Both the position numbers and the translations under genes were made by a program. Shown in pieces: positions 1 to 10,953 of a stretch of 64,000 nucleotides of DNA. This DNA is from Aristolochia californica (taxonomy: Eukaryota > Streptophyta > Magnoliopsida > Piperales > Aristolochiaceae). A model generated the notes under the pieces. That model ran no database searches and was not told the DNA's origin. It saw nothing but the letters and a program-made list of their open reading frames with translations. The stretch covers positions 4,032,501 through 4,096,500 of the forward strand of contig JARWKL010000008.1 of the NCBI GenBank assembly GCA_029961685.1, written 5' to 3'. Each line of letters begins with the position of its first letter. The stretch's first letter is position 1.

Positions 1-1283
1 TTTCTCACTAGTATCCAAGTTGACTTCTATCCGTATTTTGGTGATTATTGCAATTAACTAGAGTTGGCCACTCTTTCAACTAGATATTAAAAATATCTTC
101 TTATATGGTGATTTAAAAGACAAGGTCTATATGGAACAACATCCTAGGTATGTTGCTCAAAGGGAGACCAGAAAGATGTGCAAACTAAAGAAGGCAATAT
201 ATGGACTTAAAACAGAGCCCTATGCATGGATTGAGAAGTTCAACCAGGTAATCATGTCCTTTGATGTCTCGAGGAGCCATTGTGATCACTCTCTCTTTGT
301 TATGAAGTTGTCATCTCGGATGGTGGTACTACTAGTGTATGTTGATAATACTATTTTATCAGGAAGTGATATGAAGGGCATTGAAGAGGTAAAGGAGTAC
401 CTTGCTAAACATTTTCAGACCAAAGATATGGGTTCCTTAAAAATACTTTCTTGGAATTGAAGTTGCTAGAAGCAAGGCAGGGCTTGTATTAACACAGAGG
501 AAGTATGTTGCATATATGTTACAGGAATATGGTCTGTAAGGTGCAAAACCAATGGAGACACCCATGGAAGTTGGTCAAGATCTTCATGATGAAAGTTGTT
601 TTGAACTCAAGGACAAAACAATATATCATAGACTATTAGGAAAATTGATTTATGCCACAATCATCCATCCTGATACATCTTTTTCTGCAAGTGTGATCAA
701 CCAATTTATGGAGTGTCCACACCAGATACATTTAGAGGCTGCATAGAGAATATTAAGGTATTTAAAAAAGTCGCCTAGAAAGGGGTTGTTCTTTAAACCT
801 CTTGGTCATTTGAATATAGAAGCTTTTTTAGATGCAGATTATGCTTGCTGAAAACTTGATAAAAAATCCCCAATATCTATTGTGTGTTTGTAAGAGGAAT
901 TTGATAAGTTGGAAAAGCAAGAAGCAAAATGTTATGGCTCATTCTAGTGCAGAAGTTGAGCATAGAGCTATGACTCATACAGTCAGTGAGTTAATGTGGG
1001 TGAGATCAGTTATCCAAGAGTTAAAACTTGCAAGTTGTTAAACCTAAGACCATGTATTGTGATAATCAGGCACGTATATTCATTGCAGGGAATCCAATGT
1101 TTCATTAGAAGACCAAACATATAGAAATTGACTGCCACTTTATTCGAGATGTAGTAATGTGGAAAGAAGTTGTTACCCCAGTAATCAACTTAGTGATAGG
1201 TTTACTAAAGCATTGAGTAAATGTGAATTTGGGGGCATTTTGTAAAAAATAGGGGCTTCTAGACATGCTCCAACTTGAGGGAG
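1..1283 (+). mobile_element. Ty1/Copia retrotransposon remnant, RT and RNase H end
   Basis: Broken reading frames together spell the C-terminal half of a Copia polyprotein. The start of the reverse transcriptase (CKLKKAIYGLK, then LLVYVDN with the catalytic YVDD changed to YVDN) lies at about 131-460. The rest of RT (GKLIYATIIHPDTSFS) is at 552-746. The RNase H end (SWKSKKQNVMAHSSAEVEHRAM, split by frame changes) is at 880-1180. Stops and frameshifts separate the pieces, so it is dead. It ends in a purine-rich tract just before an LTR. It lies beyond the last TRA1 exon seen, probably in the next TRA1 intron, in the opposite orientation to the gene. Confidence 0.88.
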
Positions 1284-1484
1284 TGTAAAAAAAGAAGTAT
1301 AAGGGCAGTTTCTTTTTACATGGTCAGTATTAATAGATGTCTCAATGGTCTAATGTGTATATAATGGAAAGGTGTAGATTGGGAGTTATAAGTAGTTAAG
1401 TGTAAGAAGGATATATGTGTCATTGTACCTCAAACTCACTTTAGTGAATAAACGGTATCAGGGGTTGAATTCTGATCTCTAACA
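1284..1484 (+). repeat. 3' LTR of the Copia remnant
   Basis: Begins TGTAAAAAAAG directly after the purine tract CTTGAGGGAG and ends TCTCTAACA, giving the TG...CA ends expected of an LTR of about 200 bp. The boundaries are read from the termini only, because no second LTR is in the window to compare. Confidence 0.6.
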
Positions 1485-1955
1485 AGAGCTTCTCTGGCTC
1501 TCTTCTAGCATCTTCTTCTTCCTTTTTGCTCTTTCTCTCTTCTCTCAATCTTCCATATCACATTTCTTAAAAATAACATTAGGAATCGAGCAGTAGAGGT
1601 TATATTCGGAATTCCTCTTATCTCTCCATCTAATCTTCTTCTCTCTTTCAGTTTTCATCCTCTCCTCTGCACTACTCTGTAAATAAACAACCAGTGCCTT
1701 CTTCCTCTCTATTGTAGATAAACACACAATCTGAGACCCTAAAATTGCAACACTTTGAGAAAATAAAAACTACTCCCATTTAAAATAAAAAACTTTTTAT
1801 CTTGCTTTATAGGTCACAATTTAAGATGCCAAAGTTCAGCCTACATGACCTTTTGAAGAATGATTCATCCATGCTAGTATTTCACATGATCGCCTAAGGA
1901 AAAATGTAAGCAGTAGGCTAATCTAGTTAACCCCCTATAAGCAAGTGAAACTTAC
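1485..1955. other. Gap between LTR and TRA1 exon 17
   Basis: Pyrimidine-rich, non-coding sequence, probably TRA1 intron (minus strand). I see no gene, RNA or further transposon domain in it. Confidence 0.5.
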
Positions 1956-3707
1956 CTGCACCAAGCTCAACTCCTGTTCATTTTGTAATCGAGCAAGTCT
2001 TGCTGGTAATTTCCAAACCATTACCAATCTATCAAAGACAACACAGTTCTGGTGCAGCCAATCAGGCATCAATTTAAGCGCAAGGCCCTGAAAATATGAA
2101 TCTGAGTTGGTGCTTGAATTACTAGAAGGTGTCTTGGGCAAATTGTCGGTTTGAATTGCAGCAGCCCCTTCATCAACCATTGAAGAAGGGACAGATGGGT
2201 TTACAGACCCTTCTGAATGTGGAAAAAATTGTGGGAAAGCACTAGAGAGTATCTTTTGAGGTGACTTTGCCAGTTCATCTCCCAAGGGTTGACCAGCATC
2301 AGAGCAAATTATGTACATAAATCTGAAACAAAAATTCTTTACTCGTAACAAAAAGAGAGAAAACTAGATCAAAAGAGAGACTATGAAGGAAAAGAAAGAG
2401 AATAAAAAGAGGAAGAATGGACCAAGAAAGAAAGAAGGAAAGAGTAAAATGGTTGTCAAAATTTTTAACCTGACTATTGGCCACCTCGGCCATAGAGTTG
2501 TATCTTCATTTTATGGCTTAATACATTTTGCCATTCAAAAAAAAAAAAAAAAAACTGTTTGACCCCTTTATTTGATATAATCTTGAAATAAGTTTATAAC
2601 ACAAAATTGTTAAAATCAAAGAGGAAACCCACTTTGACTGGATTAAACCAGAAAATAAGATTATAAATGCAATTTATAATAAAGCATCAACATTTCTTAC
2701 CGCCTGAAATATCCTGGTTGGTTCAACCGAGCCAGAAAATAATCTACTGCATCAGCTGCATACTTATTCAAGAACTTTGTTAATGGAAGATGATAAGGGC
2801 TGTTAATTTCACTATAAAACTGTCCTGGGGGTAAAGCCCCCTCCAAATCCATTGCTAGTGTCACAAGGTCATCTAAAAACCTTCCAGCTGCTGGAGGAAG
2901 CAAATGGAAAAGTTCGATAATGGCTGCACAGAAGAAAATACTTGAATGAACATATTACTTAGAGAAAGTATCAACAGCCAAAAGAAGCAAATATACCAAT
3001 GTACCAGCAGCAATTTTTGGCTCTTCACCGGGCTTCCAAGACTTCTGGCATTGTGCAAGCTTTTCAGGTTCTAGCCATTTCTTCAGGTGTTCCAATAACT
3101 TTGTCCCCAGGGTAACATTAAACCAGTTCGATAGAAGTTCAAGCAACCGGGCTAAACCTTGGAGAAAGGGGCATGGTGAGACTTTTAGTATGCGCCAAAT
3201 TGACCAAAATAGGTCTTAGACTGGTCTGAAGAAGATCTTTAGGCAACTTCTGTTGTTGTATCACCTGAAAACAGTTTTTATGAAGTTAATTCAACTGCCT
3301 CTGAAGCATGAGCATGAAAAGAACAATAACTTGACAAGAAACCACTGAAGCTGAAGAAGTAATAATTGCAAACCTGTCGGAGTCCCTCCTTTGCAACTGC
3401 AACAATTTCAGGAGCTCGACAAGTCAAAGACTTGAAAAACATAGAAATTATCTTTGCACGGAGTTCAGAATGATTTGGTGTTTTCAGATCTTGCCAAGCC
3501 ATTGCTGTACATAGCAATTCTATACATACAATCCGAACCTTATTAAGTGTGGTGGCAACTTTGGGATTCATAAACTTCACAACCCACAGTCTCATCAGCC
3601 TCAGCAATCTGGACTGCTTCTTGGAAGAAACTTACTAGCTCTTGTGTTAGCCGAAGAAGAGGAGGTCGCAAAGCCAAACAGTAGTTCAAGGCTGTCACAA
3701 TCCCAAC
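1956..3707 (-). pseudogene. TRA1: TRA1 exons 14-17, disrupted
   Basis: Exon 14 is 3374-3707, exon 15 is 3005-3264, exon 16 is 2701-2923 and exon 17 is 1956-2322. In exon 14 the frame shifts by two missing bases inside the ADETVWVVKFMNP block (about 3582-3589). In exon 15 an extra base sits in the MPLLQGLARLLELL block (about 3165-3167). Exon 16 (HLLPPAAGRFLDDLV ... DYFLARLNQPGYFRR) is open. Exon 17 lacks five residues usually found between YFQGLAL and KLMPDWL, an in-frame loss near 2075, and has Cys for a usual Arg in MYIIRSDAGQP. Exon lengths differ from phase-consistent lengths by exactly the stated indels. Confidence 0.87.
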
Positions 3708-4109
3708 CTAAATATGGCACAACATGATTATGATATCCAATTTCTCATATAAAGGGACTATTGAAAACGTCTAATATACTCAACTATTTATTATTTTCTT
3801 GCTTCTAGGGAAAATGGACTGATGAAATAACCCACCGGAACCTCAGTTGAAAACGAGAGAGAGAGAGAGATAGAAGGCTAAACATGTCCTATGATCATTG
3901 ACAGACAACCTCCACTTGCAATGAACAGTAAATCACAACACAGACAAGATAAATGGTGTTGCAAGTGATATGCACACATTTGTGCCACCATTCGACATTT
4001 TTCAGATTTCCTTTCCAAGGAAATATTTATCAGTATTCGTAACACAAAAAAAAAAAAAAAAAAAAAATCCTACTCAACATGCATACAGACACACACATGG
4101 AAGTCTTAC

Positions 4110-6736
4110 CTGTTGCTCAACATTTTTGGATCGAAGAGGCCTCATAATAAGTGGTTGAAGCAAAGGCTGATACAAAGGCTCAAGCAACTCGGAAACCTCA
4201 CTCCCAGTCCTACTAGCCAAAAGTGCTAGACAGGACTGCACATTTTTTCGGACTACAATGGAAGCATTTGGATTGAATAACTCTGAAGTAAGAAAATCTA
4301 CTACTCCCTGAAAGCTTTGCCTGCGAGGTTCACTATTTGCTTCATCAACGTTATTAACAACTCGAAGAACTTGGGTAAGTACTTGACTTGTTTCTTCTTG
4401 TTCTTTATTTGCATGCAAGGGGAGCCTCTTCAGAACATAAATTAACCCACGAACAATTCTGACCTGAAAAATGCATAATGTTTCCACTGTGACCTTACCG
4501 ACCAATGCACCAAGTCCCATGACACCGCCCATTTGAGCCTGCCATGTACTTCCATAGCAGCAATGAATAAGACGAGGCAAAAGCTATTCAAATATAGGGA
4601 TTCGAACTCCAGGTGGAGGTGAATAGACGGGATTGACGGATGGACTAGAAACAATCGTTGAAGTAGTGGGACCACCTCTTGATGTTAGAGTACCAGTGTG
4701 TTTTGCACGAGCAAGGAACAGAAGCGCTTCAGCAAACACATTTAAAGCATTAAGAGCAGCCTTGGCATGAAGGCGGTTCTCATCAGCAAGCACATCCGCC
4801 AATGCATCCAGAAATATCAGTGGATCCAATTCCTTCAGATTAGAACATGTATTAGTTCTAGATCTGGAAGTCACGCTGTTGGCCGATGCTAGCATGGATC
4901 CCACCTGTGACACACTTGCAATGGATGGATTGCCAGAAGAGTAATCTACATGAAAAATCATGGCAAAATGATGACAGACGTTGACAACAAACTCATTATT
5001 CAGTTCCTGGAAATCCAGTTCTGCATTAGCAGCAATTATGGTCATCCACAGAATTTTGAAAACAGATTTCTCAGCCAAGAGTTGGGTCTTCGTCTTTACT
5101 CCCAAGTCAACCTGCCAACAATAAATGCATTAATCAAACCTAAATTTATCAAAGACTTTGATGAAGATAATGGAGATAAAAGCTCTAAACCAACCTTCAT
5201 GTCAGATGTCTCTGTCCGACGTCTGGAGGGATCCACTGAAGAAACCAACAAACTGCCCAAAAGACCAGGTGACACTCCATCACCTGTTACATTTCCTCGC
5301 AAATTTAGAAGAGATGATAAACAGACTCGTAGGAATTTTAGCGCCTGCTTTCTGTAGAAGGGATCCATGCTGCCACAGTTATGCCTAACTGCAGCTACAG
5401 CAAGATGAATAGAACGATCTAGTGGTACCAAAAATGGATTTGATGGCTCAAAAGTAAGAATCAAACGGAGCCCATGCTCAGGATTCTCTTTGCACTCAAG
5501 TGCAAGAGGCTCCTTGAGAAACTTTCTATTTTGACCACCCAACTTACCTAGCAACTACAAAGCTTTTGCACCCCAAGGATATGGGGCTGGCCTCAGGTGA
5601 GACCACAAAGCCAAAATCACCTCTGACATAACATTTGCCATACTGGGTTCCAAGAAATCAAGATTCAGACTGTCAATCCAAAATTCAAGGGTCCTTAAAC
5701 CCAAGCTCACAAGGCCATCACTTCCCTTCAGGGCAAAAACCAAAGGTTTCATAAGGCGAGGCAGGTGAGGTAGCAAAGAGCTTAAACGAGCAGGTAAGGT
5801 CAGGCAGAGCTCAAGAACAAGGTCCCGCATATCTTCACCAGTTGGCCCTTCTACCATAGCTAACAGCATATTAATACAAGGCTGCAGTGTTGGGATCAAT
5901 TCTCGCAAAAGAATTTGAAGCCTACCACCATTAAGAGAACGGAACATGGTGCGAAGAAGCTGCATATAACCAAGTGGTGTCTCAACTTCAGTAGCATTTT
6001 TCATACAAATTTCCATGATAACAGGCACATGAGGCTGCAAAGTTCGTTCACAATCTGCAGGTGCCTTGGCAACTGCAACAAATAAGAACCGGAAAAGCTG
6101 CAACACAAGTTTGGCTGGTGGGGTATCTGGATTCTTCAAGAGATCAAGCTTGCTGCCGACCAAGAAATTGACCAACACATCAGCAAAAGGCCGAAGTACT
6201 TTCGGAGACTGGAGAAGCATAGAGAATATATGAAGCAACTGAGTATTATTAATCATGCACTCAAAGAGTTCTGGCATACACAAGGAGAACATGTCCATAA
6301 GATCTTGAGGCTCCATTACGGCAAGAATCTGAGAAAAAAGGTGCAGCATTTCCCTCTCCTCATCTTTTGCTTTAAAAAGTGCTAAGCAGTGAACTCCACT
6401 TTTAAGGATGCCAGATGCTTTCCGAACCTAACAGAAGATGAACCAGATGATAAGTTCAAAATCCCAACAACAAAAATGACACTCACACATATGAACAGTA
6501 CCTCATCCTCTCTCATTCCTTTGAATACTTGTGGAGGTTGTGCATTAGATGATGCATTAACAGGAACTTGTGGATGGACCCCCCATGTGATGAAGATGAA
6601 ACCTGAACCAGAGGAGGTGACCCATGAGAAGGAGAAGGTGACACCTGCATCTGTGAAAGTGCTGAACTAGAAGACTGTGGAACCTGCGCTCGTGGTAAAT
6701 GCGCATGAGTAATGCTCCAAATTAATGTCTTCATTC
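4110..6736 (-). pseudogene. TRA1: TRA1 exons 11-13, disrupted
   Basis: Exon 11 is 6502-6736, exon 12 is 5195-6427 and exon 13 is 4110-5111. Exon 11 opens with GMKTLIWSITHAHLPRAQ. Its length is one base short of what the flanking phases need, and the frame slips at a run of six C (G on the coding strand) at 6579-6584. Exon 12 (411 codons: MLHLFSQILAVMEPQDLMDM through LALECKENPEHG) has TAG at 5555-5557, where the family has Gln in ALQ(L/I)LGKLGG. Exon 13 (334 codons) has TAG at 4584-4586, where the family has Gln in (I/V)FEQLLPRL. Both stops are a C-to-T change in a CAG codon. The rest of the protein is well conserved. Confidence 0.88.
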
Positions 6737-8140
6737 CTGCAGAAAAGAAGTCCTTCACCATCATTTCACTTAAGCAGGAGACAAGAGGTAGTTGTGAGTT
6801 ACCAACAAGAACATATTCTTCAAACTACAGATAAAACAAGTAACAAACTGGCCAGATGAACAAGATGACAGTTATAGTTGGGCTTGTTCCTCAAAAAATA
6901 ATTAGAAGTTAGGTGGCCTTTTCAACTATTAAGCTCAGGATACAAGCCAATGTGAAACAGTTTTCTTCAACAACATCCCAACAACTAGACATCCAGACTT
7001 TTATTCACCAACAATGCCTAATGTCCAAAGCCTAAAGATATGAACCAGTGCAAGACATGGAGGTCATACATAGGAACCACAGAGAACATACAGGTAAATC
7101 ATAAAACAGAAGTAAACACCTAGATTTGCTTAAGTATCAAGCTGATGTTTGGACTATTCCTCCAAAATGATGATTCCTTTCTTCTTTTGAAGGTAGATCT
7201 GTAAGACCAAGTACAAAGGAATGTGTGGATCTAAGATAGCGAATGCTCAAGGCATATGACCGGTGATAAAAGGAAGTTTGTGGTAATACCAAAATATGGA
7301 GATCTTACGTTTGGAAACAATAGCAAAGGTACCATAAGAAGCATTGGAAATATAGGTACTTCTGACTCTTTCGTTTCAGATATATATTATGTTAAAGGGT
7401 TAAAACATAACTTGTTTAGCATAAATTCTTCAGCATAAGGTTAAAACATAACTTGTTTAGCATAAAACATACACATAAACCTAAAACAGAAGCAAACACC
7501 AAGATTTGTTTAATTACCAAGCTGAAGTTGGGACTATTCCACCAAAATGGCTACCAGAAAGTAAGAGGTATTTATTCAACCAATAAGGTCAAGATCATGA
7601 AAGTCCAAACTGAAGTTGGACTATTCCATCAGAAAAGCATCCACAGACCAGGCAACCAACCCATCAAGTGGAGTCCATGCACAGGTCTTTCAGAAGGATG
7701 ATGGTATGTTGACTAGAAAGTTGGCAAATATCTTTAGATATAAAAAGCTGTCATCCCATCAATCTTTTTAATTCTCTTTGCTGTTCAGAGAAAATTTCAC
7801 GTGCAAGGCAACTTTGTCTCATTACTTAAAGAGTAATCCAATCTATAGTTCATGATATACATTACAAAAAGGAAGAGCATCAAAACAAGACATCAACTTA
7901 TTTCAGAAATAGCATCTGAGAGTCTAATTTCCAAAAAAAAAAAAAAAAGTGTCATCAATCTAGTAAAGAATAGAAGGTGACTTCCTTTTTAAGTATAAAA
8001 GAGATAACAAACCTGCTCCAACAACATGGGCCACAACTTGAATGAGAAATTTTGCACCCTTAACATCCAATTACAAAATTTTCCAAAAGCAATAAAAAAA
8101 ATTAAATGCATAGTTAAAAATTAAAGGTATTATAAATAAC
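6737..8140 (-). other. TRA1 intron 10 with Copia scrap and direct repeats
   Basis: A 1.4-kb intron. It contains a Copia protease/GAG-preintegrase piece on the + strand (7220-7440). Two related stretches of about 75 bp sit on either side of it (7093-7170 and 7483-7560; both contain an AAACAGAAG...AAACACC start and a GGACTATTCC...CAAAATG end), with a third, shorter copy of the end near 7598-7640. Confidence 0.6.
7220..7440 (+). mobile_element. Copia polyprotein fragment (protease end / GAG-preintegrase)
   Basis: Reads HMTGDKRKFVVIPKYG, FGNNSKGTIRSIGNIG and YYVKGLKHNLFSIN, which is the 'SRHMTGD ... VxGLKHNLLSI' block just before the integrase in Copia elements. Only about 60 codons survive. The 3' part is tandemly repeated (AACATAACTTGTTTAGCAT occurs twice). 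The same string recurs near 33331 in another Copia scrap. Confidence 0.75.
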
Positions 8141-10577
8141 CCATGACCAAATTCTTAATCAGATGTTTACAGTCATTAACTTCCTTTGAGTGCTCTACTG
8201 GGACCTGCAAATTGAGAACTGCCTGCAACAAAATTTGCAAAGTTCAGAACACGGAAAATCACACTTTTTTCATGATTTTAGTGATTACTGTGGAATAAAC
8301 TGAAGCAGACAAATAGATTGTGTCTATATGATGACAACAAATATATATTGTCGTTTTATTCGATTTGACTGCAGACAACACTTTCTAAGAGAGACATACA
8401 TCGAAGCATGACATTCTTATGCTTTCCTGTCCATCCATCTGGTGGACCGACAGAGGGTAATACTCATTCATGAATGGCTCAGATCATGACTTTTCATGCA
8501 AAAAAGGTTTTCATTACGCCAGTAGAATGTAATTATGCTTAATACATATATTAAGTGACTCAGATCATGCCAATTCTCTCTACCCTCTATCTCTCCCTCC
8601 CCCACTTGTATCAACAAGCATCCACTTTAACTTCAAAACGAAAGAAGAGGAAAACTGACAAATTAGTTAAGCTTATGGCAGGACCTGGACAGGCAGCTCA
8701 AGTTTAGCTCGAAGTGTAGAACAATCTTTTTCGTCCTCTCCTTCTTCCAGTAGCTATTTTGCATGCAGTAACAATTGTAAGAGCATTAATAATATCAAAC
8801 AAGTGAATGTGCATCAGTAGTACTATACCTAAAACCACTTTGAAAATAAGATTTTTAGCGAGAAAAAGGTGAAAAAAATTTGTATTTGCAAATATCATGT
8901 TTCATGAAATCAGCCCCAAATATCCGGAAGTACAATTATTAACATGATTTCACCATTAATGCTAGTCGCCATACACATTTTTGCAGTTTAAACCTACATT
9001 ACATTTTCTATTACTGCCTTTTTTTTATAAAGATGTATTTATATTAACAAGAGAGAATTTACAAAGCTACTGCATATTTTTTGGCTTCTCCCTATCTGTT
9101 TTACATTTATAATTTTTTATCCCTGGAATAATAAAGTTTGTCACGGTTGAAAAACAAACTATAAAGATGAACAACTATAGAACAAATTATAGCCAAGTGA
9201 GAGTCTCTTTCCAATATCCACTTCAAGCGTCATATGAGAACAAATGCAGCAGTTACCTATACTACCTTTTATATCTTCAACTATAACACTATCAGAACTG
9301 GTTTCCTGTTAAATGATTCAGTAAGCTACTCTACACATTTTCCCATCTATTTAGCAGGTTAAGATACGAGTCCTTTTATTATTGTTATTATTATGAAGAG
9401 AATGAGAAGTAGTTTTCCCCCATTGGACTATGTGCAAGAATGAGAAATAACAACTAGCTACAGGTGAAGGATAACATTTAACCAAAACCACACCAACTAT
9501 TTAGATACAAGTGCATGAGATGACTGTAAGCATAAAATTGTCCAAATCCCTCATTAAGAATATTTATGATATAGAATAAATCTCATTTGAATATATACAA
9601 CAAATCTCATAAAAAAATATAATGATAATACTTGCAAATAAAAATCCTGATTCAGGTGGTACCTGAGGAATGGTACGCTTGAAAGTTCCAAACTTCCCAA
9701 CAAAGGCATCCAAAATCTTCCCCTACCGAAAACCACAAAGAAAGAGATCTCACTCAAGATTAACGTACAAAAGAAATAAAGCAACAATGCCTCATAGAAC
9801 AAGCAGTAAACATAGTAAAATAAAGGGGGCCAAGTAGAAGCATGGTAGATCCGAAAATCATGACCAAAATAAAACACATAAGGTTAGTCAAGTAAGACCC
9901 TTACCAATAAAATCCTTGCTTCATCCATGGCTACTTGATCAACACTTTTCTCAAAAATAGGCTCCACCTAAGAAGCAAGAAAAATAATTCAAGTATAAAG
10001 CATAGGACATAAGGGGAAACAAAAACATTCACCACCAACTGAAGTATTCAAAGGTTTTTTGCACTCTCAGGAGCACAGAGGATATGTTCCAAACCAGATT
10101 TAACATGAGGCGAGCACAAGTAGTGTGGATGCTCAGACAAAGTGATGAATCATGCAAGTTTCTCGAGAACAAGTAAATAATCCTAGACAACTGCAGCAAG
10201 CAAACACGACATTAGAATCAACATAATTCAGAGCATATTCAAGAGAAAAGAGATTCTTAAATCAAGCAAAAGAAAATTAAAGTAACAACATATACAAGTG
10301 AAATAAAACACCTAATATATCTCTAATATATCTCATGACAAAGACGACTCTCATACCCTCAACCCTACATCAAAAAATAAAATAAAATCTAAATTGGAGA
10401 TGAATATAAAATAAGGGATAGCTGAAAAATGCCACAACAAGCCCCTAGAAATGAAATGGAATGAAAACCTGCAAGAGGGAAAGGTCCCCCCGAACATGAT
10501 GAACAATCTCTGCAAGAAGGCTGTATGCCAATGGTCTCAATGAATCAAAACATGCTCGGCCAGTTCCCACCAAAACC
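8141..10577 (-). CDS. TRA1: TRA1 exons 5-10
   Basis: Exon 5 is 10469-10577, exon 6 is 10095-10190, exon 7 is 9905-9967, exon 8 is 9663-9722, exon 9 is 8685-8753 and exon 10 is 8141-8222. They give VLVGTGRACFDSLRPLAYS, LSRIIYLFSRNLHDSSLCL, VEPIFEKSVDQ, GKILDAFVGKFGTFKRTIPQ, LLEEGEDEKDCSTLRAKL and AVLNLQVPVEHSKEVNDCK. The phases agree: exons 6-9 are 32, 21, 20 and 23 whole codons, and exon 10 ends one base into a Gly codon. All follow TRA1 order and no lesion is seen. Confidence 0.9.
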
Positions 10578-10937
10578 CTGAGAAATATTAAAACATCTTA
10601 GTTTAATGGACATTGGAAAGGGATATCAGTACTTATCACTTGACAACAAATTTGTTTTCTACACTATAAAAAGGAAAAAGAGAGAAACAATAATAAATAA
10701 CTTGGTTTTCTTCACTTCTGACATTAATGCAAGGAATTGTATGACCTCAACTCTATTATTCAAACATGTTCAAATCCACCAAAAAGCAAAGAAAGATTAC
10801 CATACAGTTGGTAAAGTGTAACAATAAGTATTCTAGAAAATGCTAGGAGACATAAAACTGGTGAGTCAAGATGCTTTCCATGTATCCTTCCATTGGACAT
10901 GGTCAAGTTAAAGGCATCACATGTAACCAGTAGGCAT

Positions 10938-10953
10938 CATACCCTCTCAATCT
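10938..10953. repeat. Left TSD of outer LINE
   Basis: CATACCCTCTCAATCT is repeated exactly at 12806-12821, right after the poly-A of the LINE insertion. Confidence 0.85.

Noticed and set aside
4600..4615. GTTCGAATCC, which resembles a tRNA B box
   Set aside because: It lies in TRA1 coding sequence (GVRIPIFE) and no tRNA A box or cloverleaf surrounds it.
8013..8058. Exon-like stretch in TRA1 intron 10 (acceptor AAG, donor CAG|GTTTG) reading GAKFLIQVVAHVVGA
   Set aside because: The TRA1 protein joins perfectly without it (VMG|MKT), its frame would not fit the phase, and no family member I know has this segment.
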